Shown in pieces: positions 30,301-38,644 of a DNA stretch of 64,000 nucleotides. The DNA comes from Sphingomonas flavescens. GTDB lineage: Bacteria; Pseudomonadota; Alphaproteobacteria; Sphingomonadales; Sphingomonadaceae. How positions within the stretch are numbered: position 1 is the first letter of the stretch; the number at the start of each line of letters is the position of its first letter. The notes below the pieces were generated by a model. The model saw only the letters and a list, made by a program, of their open reading frames with translations. It did not search any database and was not told where the DNA came from. The stretch is from assembly GCF_030866745.1 (NCBI RefSeq), contig NZ_CP133016.1, forward strand, positions 558,001 through 622,000, read 5' to 3'. The position numbers and the translations under genes were made by a program.

Positions 30301-30823
30301 CACCACTACTCTCGGCATCGGCAAGCACCTCGGCCAAGGTCCGTCGCACCAATTCCTGCTCGGCACGCCCTTCCAGGGGCTGGAAACCAGGCACGATCCC
30401 GGCCTCGGCTGGAAACGCGGCCAGCAGCGACTGCGAAAAGGCATGAATGGTCTGGATCTTCAGCCCGCCAGGACAATCTAGGACGCGGGCGAACAGCTGT
30501 CGTGCGCGCTCGCGCATGCGGGGATCGTTGCGCTCGCCAAGGTGCAGCAGATCCTGGCCAAGGTCGGTATCCTTGAGCCGCACCCATGCGGCGAGCCGCG
30601 AGCCGATGCGATTGGCCATCTCGGCAGCCGCAGCCTTGGTAAAGGTTAGACACAGGATCGATTCCGGTCGCGCGCCCTGCAACAGCAGGCGGAGCACGCG
30701 CGCCGTCAGCACCTGCGTTTTGCCTGTGCCCGCAGAGGCCGACAGCGCAGCATGGACACGCGGGTCCGACGCCTGCGACTGCTCGCCCTTGAGCTCCGGC
30801 AAAGTCTTCAGGCGCCCGCTCAT
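27392..30823 (-). CDS. addA: Double-strand break repair helicase AddA
   Basis: 1143 residues from ATG 30823 (a TTG at 30835 is less likely). AddA is the UvrD-like helicase and nuclease subunit of AddAB, which resects double-strand ends for RecA. Walker A is SAGTGKT near the N-terminus, HVLVDEAQDTN is the Walker B/helicase motif, VMTVHGAKGLEAPVV is motif V, and the C-terminal PD-(D/E)XK nuclease shows VIDFKTGRVP. It is separated from addB by 187 bp that contain an oppositely oriented small ORF. Confidence 0.95.
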   Translation of the reverse strand: MSGRLKTLPELKGEQSQASDPRVHAALSASAGTGKTQVLTARVLRLLLQGARPESILCLTFTKAAAAEMANRIGSRLAAWVRLKDTDLGQDLLHLGERNDPRMRERARQLFARVLDCPGGLKIQTIHAFSQSLLAAFPAEAGIVPGFQPLEGRAEQELVRRTLAEVLADAESSGAQGLIADVQRLSHRLGEAGAIEYLQICARRPDAMDAFGLPETIEPRIRNLLQLPVDTHDDSVEDYIAHHCGDDRFDCDLLRAVADANRAWGASSGLGHAAEIDEWLALTPIERAAKLNNLRKVVQTEKGTPRVSAGQKKAEPNYEEHAGRLANLIGDLLRIQRGAEFAADIAAGLRAGQAFALAYTRAKRAAGVADFNDLIDWTRRLLNEPGMGDWVRYKLDRQVDHVLVDEAQDTNAAQWDIIDRLVDEFFSGSSEAEQRVRTLFMVGDFKQAIYGFQGTDPARFNEAREHFKARAAALDPGADDLFSYQARAQEFRDLSIAASFRSAQPVLDVVDAVIDAVGAEAIGLAEAPPAHRAHHSTRPGQVELWQPFAIPDPEDDSDEGEERWISLRDRKYAEEIADRIRAMLEEGPVLASTERPLTPGDILILVRSRGELASLIVARLFSAGVPVAGVDRLHLHEPLAVQDLLAAVKFAVQPSDDLSLACLLVSPLIGWDQNQLRLLAYGREGRLWRALRERAGENDAFAAAHSALSELLRIADFTTPSRFLETILTGPMQGRRKIYSRLGMAARDAIDELMNSALEFERTETASLDRFLSWFSRGTVDVQRDPGAPANEVRVMTVHGAKGLEAPVVILADATADPARLGRMPISMDIPVPGVGDAPLLRPRKEERGPPFEEAMAERERRDAEEHLRLLYVALTRAADRLIISGVRPKERKDGADPRPAGCWHRTVEQAMLPISEAGEGHVALRYAAGAPISPRRVRSKVELPTTIVPAWAMQPAPPEARPPRPLAPSAIAVDDESAPPPSEAMRRAALRGTWIHHLLELLPAVPPGARSAAADRWLEKSANVVEISVRDEVVALVCDILSDPRFSDLFGPGSLGEAPLAATLHDGRVIAGTVDRLMVTDDRVAVIDFKTGRVPVADDDVPASHLAQMKAYTQALEIIFPGRHVSASLLYTAGPKLIELTP

Positions 30824-30864
30824 GCGGCTTCCCAACTTTGACTCGACCGCATAGAGACCGAGGC

Positions 30865-31008
30865 ATGAGCGAAGACGACAACGACCGCGCCGACGAGCAA
30901 CGGCGCTCCAAGCTGGTCAAAGCCGGCGTCACCGTAGGGATCGGCTCCGCGGCCTTGGTTGCCGCCCTGCTCTACGCCTCCAAGGTGAAGAAAAAGCCGC
31001 GCAATTAG
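30865..31008 (+). CDS. Small single-pass membrane protein between addB and addA (opposite strand)
   Basis: 47 residues. The acidic N-terminus MSEDDNDRADEQRR is followed by one hydrophobic helix (about 20-39) and a basic tail KVKKKPRN, a plausible small membrane protein with positive-inside topology. Codons have the same high third-position GC as neighbouring genes. The stop lies 2 nt from the stop of addB. No strong ribosome site is visible (a GAGG is very close to the ATG). It is antisense to any addB-addA readthrough transcript. I do not recognise a family. Confidence 0.5.
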   Translation: MSEDDNDRADEQRRSKLVKAGVTVGIGSAALVAALLYASKVKKKPRN

Positions 31009-31010
31009 GG

Positions 31011-33881
31011 TCATTTGCGGCCGTACCATTCTTCCAGCCGCATAAGCTGGTCGTAGTCCCCATATGGCGCGTAGGCGGGGTTTAGCTTGGCGGTGAACGG
31101 CGCGGTGCCCGTCAGCCATTTCTGCGCTGCCTGCGCGAAGTTCCGGTAGGCGTGATCGAGGAATTCGCCGGACTGCAAGCCCTTGTCCGGCTCCATCTTG
31201 CGGCCGAACTTGCCGCGATACCGCGCCAGTGACCAATATTCGAACTTCACCGGATCGCCTGACACGCCCTCGAAGCCGCCGTTCCGCCCGATGAGACCAA
31301 GCAAGCCCAACTGCAACGCAAAGCCCTCAGTTACCGTTTTCTGGGAGGGCGGCTGGCCGGTCTTATAGTCGATGATCGCGAGATTGCCGTTGGCTAGCTG
31401 GTCGATGCGATCGACCCGCCCGTGCACGATGACCCCCGCGAGCGGCGTCTTTCCAGTCACTTCAGCGCGTAGCGGCCGCCGTCCCTCGGCCTGGTTTTCG
31501 CGCTCCTGGTTCGCAATCCAGTCGATTGCTTCCAGCAGGCGCGGAGCCCACAAGGCCCGCAGCATCGGGTGGATCGCGCCGTCCTGCAGCAGCCGCTCCG
31601 CGCGCGCTCGCAGCCGGTCGGGATCGCACTCGTCGTGGAGGAGCCATTCCTCCAGCGCCTTATGAACCGCGTCGCCCTTCCACCGCGCGTCCTGCTCCGC
31701 GTCGACCGGATCCAATTGGCGAAGGTTCAGAATGGCGCTCGCGTAAAACGCAAAGGGATCGGCGTTGAGGCGATCGACTGCTGTGACGGATATACGGTCG
31801 GGCCGCTGCTCCGCTGGAGGCGATGGCGCCGGGCGATCGACAGGTTTTGCCGGGCCGGGATCGTCAAGCAGACGCGTTAGCCGTTCGAGCCGCGTATCGC
31901 GCGGGAGCCCGCCGCTGATCGCCTCCAGCCGAAGCAGGAAGCGCGACGCAACGGTCGGCGACTTGGCGTCGCGGCGCGATCGGGTGATCAGCACTTCAGG
32001 CGCACCGAGCGCGCTCGCGAAATCGTGCGCAGCAAGGCCGATGCGCGTTTCGAGCGTCGGCATCCCAAGCGTTGCGCGGACCTTGGGCGGAAGCCATGGG
32101 TCGGGCGCCGGGAGAGATGGCCACACTCCCTCGTTAAGGCCGCCCAGCACCACGAGATCGGCACGTTGGAGGCGCGCTTCAAGCAGGCCCCAGATGAATA
32201 TACGCGGGTGACCGCCATAAGGTGGGCGGACGGCGCGGGCGTCGAGCAGTTGGCGGAGGATCGGGACAGCGTCGGGCGCGGTGATTGACAGGGTTTGCGC
32301 GGCGTCGGAGCTTTGGAGTTCGGAAAGCAACTCGGCGGCGGCTCGCCCAGCGGGTCCTCGCCAGCCCCGGTCACCGGCAAGAGCTTCCGCGGCAATCGAT
32401 AAGGCTGTCGCGAAGGCGGCGACCGCAATTGGCTTGGCCAGCAAATTGTCGAGCGGGACAAGGCACGGACGGATCTTCTGCCACGCAGCGACGTCCACGA
32501 AGTGCGCGTCAAGGCCAGCCAGCCCGGCGGGGGGACGCGGGCCGCGCAGCTTCAGGTCGAGTTGGCGGACCCGTTCAAGCCAGGCGAGGCGTTCGTCGCC
32601 CTCCCCGCCAACCAAAGGGTGTTTGAGCAGGGCCAGCAAGGCGACGGGGGCCAATTCTTCAGCAGCCGCGCCCGCAATGCTCAGGAGAAGCGTTCCGGCA
32701 GGCGCGGCGCCTAGCGGCGTGCCGGCGCTGTCGTCGGCGGCGATATCCCATCGGGCGAGCAGTGCCGACACACGGCCAGCCAGCTGGCGATCGGGCGTGA
32801 TCAGCGCGGCCGTTCGCTCAGGCGTTTCCAGCGCCTCGCGCAGCGCGAGCGCGATCGCCTGTGCCTCGGCGGCGGGATCGCGGAGCTCGGCGACCCGAAT
32901 TCCGCTGAGGCGGCGTTCGGCTGGGCTCAAGCGCTGCCACTTATGCGAAAAGTCCGATGCGGCCATCGCATTGGCGATTGCCCGCCCACGTGCCGGCGAC
33001 GAGGTCGCGGCTCCGGCCCAGCGCCACTGCTGCACCTCGCCACGCGCTACGCCGATCCGGTCGAGCAAGGTTTTCAGATGCAGTTGCGGATGCGTGGCTT
33101 CGCTGCGCCCCTGATCATCGGGGCCGAGCCCATCCCATTCAGCGTCAGGGAATATGTTGGGCAGCCACAAGCCGGGCAGCACGACCAGCCCATCCGGCAT
33201 TCGTGCCACGCGCGCCAGAACGTCCGCAACTGCCGGGGCGGCCGTCGTAATGCCAGCCGCCACTGTAAAGCCCTGAGGCGGGCGATCGCGCCATCGCTCC
33301 GCCAACCCGTGCAGCAGGCGGTTGCGGCGTTCGGCCAGGTCGATCGCACCCGACTCCGCTAGAAGGTGTGGCCATACCTCGTAGATCAGTTGCAGCTTCT
33401 CGAGCGATTTCTCCCAATGCGCCGCCAGACTGTCGGTCTGCGACACCGCCTCGCGAAGTCGAAGCGGCGGCACTTCTTCGATGAGCAATGCATCTAGCGT
33501 CCGCGTCAAATCGGCGGCCAGGCGCAAGCTTTCTGCGGTGCCCTCGCCACGCAGGGTGGCGGCAAGGCGCAACAGGCGCTCCAGCGGATCGATCGCGGGT
33601 GGAACAGGATCATCAATTTGATCGAGCGCGCCGCCCACACGTTCGCCAAGGTCAGGGTCGCCGATCGGAATCAGTCGAGGCAAAAGCAAGCCGCTGCCAC
33701 TGGCGCGGACAAACGCCTCGGTGACGGCACGGACTGCGCGGTTGTTCGGTAGAAGGATGCGGCCCGCGGCCAATCCCAAGGGATCCCTGCCGAAGCGCGC
33801 AATCAATCCCGCAGCGAGCGCATCGGCGAAAGAGCGGTGCGACGGGATGCTGTAGACGGCGACCCGTTGCGGGTCAGACAT
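31011..33881 (-). CDS. addB: Double-strand break repair protein AddB
   Basis: 956 residues. AddB is the second subunit of the AddAB helicase-nuclease. The start SIPSHRSFADALAAGLIARF and ILLPNNRAVRAV are typical of the alphaproteobacterial form, which lacks a clear Walker A. The C-terminal nuclease motif is AIIDYKTGQPPSQK. Its start overlaps the end of murU by 8 nt, so the tsaE-amgK-murU-addB genes form one operon. Confidence 0.93.
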   Translation of the reverse strand: MSDPQRVAVYSIPSHRSFADALAAGLIARFGRDPLGLAAGRILLPNNRAVRAVTEAFVRASGSGLLLPRLIPIGDPDLGERVGGALDQIDDPVPPAIDPLERLLRLAATLRGEGTAESLRLAADLTRTLDALLIEEVPPLRLREAVSQTDSLAAHWEKSLEKLQLIYEVWPHLLAESGAIDLAERRNRLLHGLAERWRDRPPQGFTVAAGITTAAPAVADVLARVARMPDGLVVLPGLWLPNIFPDAEWDGLGPDDQGRSEATHPQLHLKTLLDRIGVARGEVQQWRWAGAATSSPARGRAIANAMAASDFSHKWQRLSPAERRLSGIRVAELRDPAAEAQAIALALREALETPERTAALITPDRQLAGRVSALLARWDIAADDSAGTPLGAAPAGTLLLSIAGAAAEELAPVALLALLKHPLVGGEGDERLAWLERVRQLDLKLRGPRPPAGLAGLDAHFVDVAAWQKIRPCLVPLDNLLAKPIAVAAFATALSIAAEALAGDRGWRGPAGRAAAELLSELQSSDAAQTLSITAPDAVPILRQLLDARAVRPPYGGHPRIFIWGLLEARLQRADLVVLGGLNEGVWPSLPAPDPWLPPKVRATLGMPTLETRIGLAAHDFASALGAPEVLITRSRRDAKSPTVASRFLLRLEAISGGLPRDTRLERLTRLLDDPGPAKPVDRPAPSPPAEQRPDRISVTAVDRLNADPFAFYASAILNLRQLDPVDAEQDARWKGDAVHKALEEWLLHDECDPDRLRARAERLLQDGAIHPMLRALWAPRLLEAIDWIANQERENQAEGRRPLRAEVTGKTPLAGVIVHGRVDRIDQLANGNLAIIDYKTGQPPSQKTVTEGFALQLGLLGLIGRNGGFEGVSGDPVKFEYWSLARYRGKFGRKMEPDKGLQSGEFLDHAYRNFAQAAQKWLTGTAPFTAKLNPAYAPYGDYDQLMRLEEWYGRK

Positions 33882-34635
33882 TCTGCAGCACCGCTTCCGT
33901 CACAGGGATCGACTGAGGGGTGCCGACGTCGAACCACAAACCCTGATGAACGGCCCCGTAAAGCCGTCCCTCTTCCATCGCGCGGTCCCACAGGATGTTG
34001 GTCGAGAACGGACCGCTCGGAGCGTCGCGGAGCAGGCGCTTCGACGCGATTTGGATGCCGGTGAAAACGAACGGCGCCACATGGCTGCGTTCACGGCGAC
34101 GGATGCGGCCCACCCGGTCCATGTGAAAGTCGCCCTGCCCCTTGTGGCCGACCGCGCGTGCCTGCGGGACAAGCAGCAGCAACGCGTCCATCTTTTCCCC
34201 ATCCCATTGCGAGGCAAGCAGCTTCAAAGTGTCGGCGGGGCCATCGATCCACAGATTGTCGCTGTTAAGCGCGAGAAACGGATCGCAATCGATCAGCGGT
34301 TCGGCCTTGATCAGGCCGCCGCCGGTTTCGAGCAGCAGATCCCTTTCATCCGAGATCTTGACGTTGAGCTCTCTTGCGCGCGTCGCAAGATGAGCCTCAA
34401 GCGCGTCGGCAAGGTAGTGAACGTTGACGACAACGTTCTGCACGCCCGCGGTGCGCAATCGGTCGAGCACATGATCGAGCAGCGCCTTTCCGCCGACCTC
34501 GACCAACGGCTTCGGACGCGTCGCCGTCAACGGGCGCATACGCTTGCCAAGGCCGGCCGCCATGATCATCGCGGTCTTTGGCACCTCGGCCGGCACTTCG
34601 GCGCGGAGACGGAGGGCCTGACGCGCCTGGCTCAC
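33874..34635 (-). CDS. murU: MurNAc-1-phosphate uridylyltransferase MurU-like
   Basis: 253 residues. A sugar-phosphate nucleotidyltransferase with the signature MAAGLGKRMRPLTATRPKPL (about 23-42). With the adjacent kinase it would convert MurNAc 1-phosphate and UTP to UDP-MurNAc, bypassing de novo synthesis and the fosfomycin target MurA. It starts with GTG inside the amgK stop (GTGA), which implies tight coupling. Without the amgK neighbour it could equally be called a generic NTP-transferase. Confidence 0.88.
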   Translation of the reverse strand: MSQARQALRLRAEVPAEVPKTAMIMAAGLGKRMRPLTATRPKPLVEVGGKALLDHVLDRLRTAGVQNVVVNVHYLADALEAHLATRARELNVKISDERDLLLETGGGLIKAEPLIDCDPFLALNSDNLWIDGPADTLKLLASQWDGEKMDALLLLVPQARAVGHKGQGDFHMDRVGRIRRRERSHVAPFVFTGIQIASKRLLRDAPSGPFSTNILWDRAMEEGRLYGAVHQGLWFDVGTPQSIPVTEAVLQNV

Positions 34636-35618
34636 GCCGCGTCCTGCCAGGGTTCGTTGCGGTGCACGGGCAGGACATTGGCATCGAACCAGTCACGAAC
34701 GGGAGCGAGATGCGGCTGGGCAAGGTCGCGCTCGAGCAGCCCCCACATTCGCGGCTGGAACCGGCGGTAACCAGGCTTCCCATCCCGCTTCCACAAGCGG
34801 GTGAAAACCCCAAGGATGCGCGTGTTTCGCTGTGCAGCCAGCGCCCAGTAAGCGCGCTTGAAGACCTCGCCGCCCCCGGTCGCTGCGACGTAGCGTTCGA
34901 TCATCGCGCGTTCCGTGTCCGGCGACACATCACGACGTGCGTCCTCCAGTACGGACGCGAGGTCGTAGGCCGGGTGACCAGCGAGTGCGTCCTGAAAATC
35001 CAGCAGGCCGAAATGCGCAACGCCGGCGCGGCCCTGAACGAGCATGATATTTTCAGCATGATAGTCGCGCAGAACGGTGACTGGTCCCAATCCGTCTTCA
35101 GCGACGGGCGCAAGCACTTGCCTCCAGGCATTTTGGAAGCCGTCGGTATCCACGTCCAGGCCGACCGCCGGGCAATACCAGTCTGTAAACAGCGCTACTT
35201 CATCAAGCCATTCTTCAAGCCCGTGTGGCTTGAGGCCAGTCATCGGCGCGTGGCCATGGAGTTCAACCAGCAGGTCTGTCGCAAGCGCATAAAGCTCATG
35301 TTCGCGCGCTGGGTCTGCGTCGAGCGTTTCCCGCAGTCGCGCATCGCCGAAATCGCCCAGTAGCAACAGCCCGTTGTCGAGATCCCGGGCGAGGATATCC
35401 GGGGCACTGAGCCCACGGTCGACGAGCCATTCGGCCACGGCAATGAACGGTCGCGGATCCTCATGCGGTGGCGGCGCATCCATCAGGACGGCACTGCGGT
35501 CCTGATGCATCACCCGGAAATACCTCCGGAACGAAGCATCGCCCGCCAATGGCAGGATTTCCGCCCCTGCCCATCCAGCCGCGGACAGGAATTCGGGCGC
35601 ATGCGGCGGCGGGGTCAT
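34632..35618 (-). CDS. amgK: Anomeric MurNAc/GlcNAc kinase AmgK-like
   Basis: 328 residues from ATG 35618, which overlaps the tsaE stop as ATGA; longer frames run antisense into unsupported sequence. It is an aminoglycoside-phosphotransferase fold kinase: RDYHAENIML is the catalytic loop and LLDFQDALAG the metal-binding segment. AmgK phosphorylates MurNAc at C1 for MurU. Coupling to both tsaE and murU is the alphaproteobacterial arrangement. Confidence 0.87.
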   Translation of the reverse strand: MTPPPHAPEFLSAAGWAGAEILPLAGDASFRRYFRVMHQDRSAVLMDAPPPHEDPRPFIAVAEWLVDRGLSAPDILARDLDNGLLLLGDFGDARLRETLDADPAREHELYALATDLLVELHGHAPMTGLKPHGLEEWLDEVALFTDWYCPAVGLDVDTDGFQNAWRQVLAPVAEDGLGPVTVLRDYHAENIMLVQGRAGVAHFGLLDFQDALAGHPAYDLASVLEDARRDVSPDTERAMIERYVAATGGGEVFKRAYWALAAQRNTRILGVFTRLWKRDGKPGYRRFQPRMWGLLERDLAQPHLAPVRDWFDANVLPVHRNEPWQDAA

Positions 35619-36049
35619 TGGGGAGGCCATCGGCCCTCCCATGACGGGGGCACCGAGGCTGTCAAGATTCTGTCGCCGGTCGGAGCGATGTCGAGCGACA
35701 GGCGGAGCGCGTCCGGCCATGCGTGCTTCCCTGCCCGTTCAGGCCATTCCACCAGAAGCACTGCATCCGCAGCAGCATCGAGCCCAAGTTCGTCCATCTC
35801 GGACGCCTCCTCGATACGATAGAGGTCCACGTGCCAGACCGGCGGCTCAATCTCCTCGTAAGGCTGGACGATAGCGAAGCTGGGACTGGGCACATCGCCC
35901 TCGTGGCCAAGCGCCGCGATGAAACCACGCGCCAGTGCCGTCTTGCCTGCGCCCAGCGACCCGGAAAGCGTGACGACGTCTCCCCGCCGGGCGGCACGGG
36001 CCAGCGAAGCGCCAAATGCAGCCGTTTCGGCCTCGCTTGCCAGCTTCAT
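35615..36049 (-). CDS. tsaE: tRNA threonylcarbamoyladenosine ATPase TsaE
   Basis: 144 residues. TsaE helps TsaB and TsaD make t6A37 in ANN-decoding tRNAs. Walker A is GSLGAGKTALARGF (about 36-49) and VWHVDLYRIEE is the other landmark of the family. The ATG overlaps the stop of the DivL-like kinase (ATGA), and the stop overlaps the amgK start. Confidence 0.94.
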   Translation of the reverse strand: MKLASEAETAAFGASLARAARRGDVVTLSGSLGAGKTALARGFIAALGHEGDVPSPSFAIVQPYEEIEPPVWHVDLYRIEEASEMDELGLDAAADAVLLVEWPERAGKHAWPDALRLSLDIAPTGDRILTASVPPSWEGRWPPQ

Positions 36050-38400
36050 CGCGATCCGCGGGGGATAGAAAGAGACACGGTGGTACCCTTGCCTCGCTCG
36101 GAATCAATGGCGACCGATCCGCCGTGGGCTTCGACGAATTGTCGTGTCAGCGGCAAGCCAAGACCCAGCGCCGCTTCTCCACGCACCCCTGCTTCCGCGA
36201 CGCGATCGAAGCGGTCGAATACCCGAGGCAGATCCTCCTCGGAGATACCCGGTCCGTTGTCGGCGATCCTTATCAGCGCCTGCTTCTTGTCTCCAGCTGC
36301 TGTCAGCGAGACGCGCCCTTTCGAGTCCGTATAGGCAATGGCGTTCTGCAGGACGTGCTCGATCGACTCCCGGAGACGACGAGCATCGCCAAAAACATGG
36401 CCTACCCCGGCACTAATCTCGACATCGAGCTTCTGGCTCTTTTCGGCGGCACGCGGCCGGACAGTCTCGACAGCCGCACGGCAGAGGCCGGCAAGATCGA
36501 CGCGCTCTTTTTCGAGAACGACGCCGCGCGCGTCACCCGTCGTCAAATCCAGCACGTCGTTGATGAGCTTGGACAGTCGCTCAACCGACTCCAAAATTGC
36601 ATCGACATAATCGGAGGCTTTTGGACTGAGTTCGCCCGCGTAGCCGCCGCCCAGCAACTCTGCGAACCCGCCGATCGAGGTCAGTGGCGTCCGCAATTCG
36701 TAGCTCATGTTGGCGACGAAGTCGGTCTTAACGCGGTCTGCTTCCTCAAGCGCAGTCGCGCGCTCGCGCAGTGCTGCCTCGATGCGGGTCGAGTCCGTGA
36801 CGTCGACCATGGTGAACAGCGCGTTTCCATCAGGCAGCGGAACTGCAGCGAACTGGAAGTGCCTGCCATCGGTCATCGAAATGCGACCGCTGGAAGATTG
36901 CCGTTCGTTCGTCGTCTGACGAACCATCTCGCGGATTTGCGCGGCCGCAGTCGGATTGACCAGTTTGCGGGCCATTGCCGGAACCAATTCATCGACTCGT
37001 GGGTGCGTCGTCAGCCACTCCTCGTCGAGCTCCCAATCTTCGAGGAAGCGGCTGTTCCAGGTATAAAGTCGGCCATCGCTGGCAAAGACGCTGATCGCCT
37101 CGAACAGGTTGTCGAACGTGGCGGCGCGGACGCGCAGCAGCGTATCGCGCGCCGAGGCCAGGCGCAGCTGCTCGGTGCGGTCCTCAAGGAACAGGCGCAG
37201 GCCGCCATCCGGCAGCGGCTGGGCAACCACGCGGATATGGTCGCCCGCCGGCAGCATCCATTCCTCTTCGACGACCTCCTCGGCACTCGTGAACCAGGCG
37301 CGGCGCTCCTCCTTCCACGTCGGAAAGTCGCGTACTTCGGGCAGCCGATGACCTTCGCGCATCTTCTCGATGACCCGGTCGAATTCCGGCTTTTCCGCGA
37401 GCCAGTCGGGATCCAGGCCGGTCATCATCGCGAATGGTCGGTTGAAGAAGCTAATTGTGCGATCGGAATCGAACTGGGCGGTTCCGGCCGTCATGCGGTC
37501 GGCAAGCTCACGCTGTGACTCAATATATCGTTCAAGCTCGGAGCGTGCGTCTTCGAGATCCTGCACATCGATCGCGAAACCGGCCACTCCGCCGGACGGC
37601 AATGGGACGTCCACCAGCCGAAGCATTCGCCGCTCGCCGCGTATGATTGCGGCCTGCATGCGCGATACGACCTTGCCGCTCTCCTGCGCCTTTCGCGCGG
37701 TCGCGTACGGAGCCTCGTCACCACCGGCGTCGATTAATTCGGCACCGCGCTTGATAACGTCGGCGGCGTCCTGACCTTCGACCGCGCCGACGAAGGCGCT
37801 ATTGACCAGCCCCAGACGCAAGTCCGGACCTCGAAACCACATCGGGAACGGCGCCGCCTCGATCAGCTGCGTGAGGGACTCAAAGGCGCCCTCCATCTGG
37901 CGTAGCCGCAAGCCGAGTTTGGCGCGTTCTTCCTCCACGGCGCTGATGTCGATGAACCAGAGGAGCAGCGTGCGGGGCTGTTCTCCGGGCGCCGGCACTC
38001 CCCGCACCTCGAAGATGCGGGACGAACCTTCTGCGCTGACCGTTCGGCTGAACTTCGTTGCCTGTGCCTGGGCGATCTGTATGTCTGAATGAAGCGCGGT
38101 CACATCGTGACTGCGCAACCCTGCTGCTTCCTGCGCCAGCGCCTCGATCCGGCTAATATCTGCCGGCAGTCCGAGGTCGCGGAGCAACGCTTGATCGATT
38201 TCGATTGAGCCGTCCGCCCGCACGAGCAAGGGGCGGCAAGGCATGATATCAAGCAGACGGGCGTTGCCTTGGGCAGCACCAATGACCTGCTGGGCAAGAC
38301 GAAACCGGCGCGCGCCAAGGACGGACAAGACGACGCCGATCGCCATCCACAGGACCGCGATGGCCGCGATAACAATGTCCGTTGTCCCTGTAGCGCTCAC
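36046..38400 (-). CDS. divL: DivL-like PAS kinase with Tyr in place of the phosphoacceptor His
   Basis: 784 residues from GTG 38400; an open frame continues to a TTG at 38490, so the start is uncertain. One N-terminal membrane helix (about 7-30) is followed by several PAS-type sensor regions and a kinase core. The H-box reads NMSYELRTPL: Tyr (about residue 567) occupies the position of the conserved His. The ATP-binding domain is intact, with NAIAYT (N), DNGPGI (G1), FDRF (F) and GLGLPLT (G2). Caulobacter DivL has this Tyr, one membrane helix and a similar length, and acts as a pseudokinase that links DivK to CckA and CtrA. Its stop overlaps tsaE by 4 nt. Confidence 0.82.
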   Translation of the reverse strand: MSATGTTDIVIAAIAVLWMAIGVVLSVLGARRFRLAQQVIGAAQGNARLLDIMPCRPLLVRADGSIEIDQALLRDLGLPADISRIEALAQEAAGLRSHDVTALHSDIQIAQAQATKFSRTVSAEGSSRIFEVRGVPAPGEQPRTLLLWFIDISAVEEERAKLGLRLRQMEGAFESLTQLIEAAPFPMWFRGPDLRLGLVNSAFVGAVEGQDAADVIKRGAELIDAGGDEAPYATARKAQESGKVVSRMQAAIIRGERRMLRLVDVPLPSGGVAGFAIDVQDLEDARSELERYIESQRELADRMTAGTAQFDSDRTISFFNRPFAMMTGLDPDWLAEKPEFDRVIEKMREGHRLPEVRDFPTWKEERRAWFTSAEEVVEEEWMLPAGDHIRVVAQPLPDGGLRLFLEDRTEQLRLASARDTLLRVRAATFDNLFEAISVFASDGRLYTWNSRFLEDWELDEEWLTTHPRVDELVPAMARKLVNPTAAAQIREMVRQTTNERQSSSGRISMTDGRHFQFAAVPLPDGNALFTMVDVTDSTRIEAALRERATALEEADRVKTDFVANMSYELRTPLTSIGGFAELLGGGYAGELSPKASDYVDAILESVERLSKLINDVLDLTTGDARGVVLEKERVDLAGLCRAAVETVRPRAAEKSQKLDVEISAGVGHVFGDARRLRESIEHVLQNAIAYTDSKGRVSLTAAGDKKQALIRIADNGPGISEEDLPRVFDRFDRVAEAGVRGEAALGLGLPLTRQFVEAHGGSVAIDSERGKGTTVSLSIPRGSR

Positions 38401-38586
38401 TGCCTGCGCACCGCTCCCTTGGCCCAAGTCATAAAGCGCGACCTCGCAAAGGAAAGAGCACGGCCATTCAGTGCGGGAGGAAGCATGCAAGAGTCTGATT
38501 CAAGACAGAAAGACGAAATTACCGTGACATTAAAGTTACATGAATGAGAAAACGGGCACCCTAGTCTTTCGATGATGTTGCGGACG

Positions 38587-38601
38587 TCCCGCAAATCGGG
38601 A
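38587..38601 (+). repeat. Short inverted repeat upstream of receptor 1
   Basis: TCCCG and CGGGA arms with a 5-base spacer, about 45 bp before the GTG of receptor 1. It is short, so an operator role is only a possibility. Confidence 0.25.
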
Positions 38602-38644
38602 ACGCCCTCGACCTCTAATCCGACAAGCTGGGGAATGGGTCACA

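Noticed and set aside
36016..37518. 500-codon plus-strand frame opposite the DivL-like gene
   Set aside because: Antisense to a clear kinase with conserved motifs; composition typical of a shadow frame.
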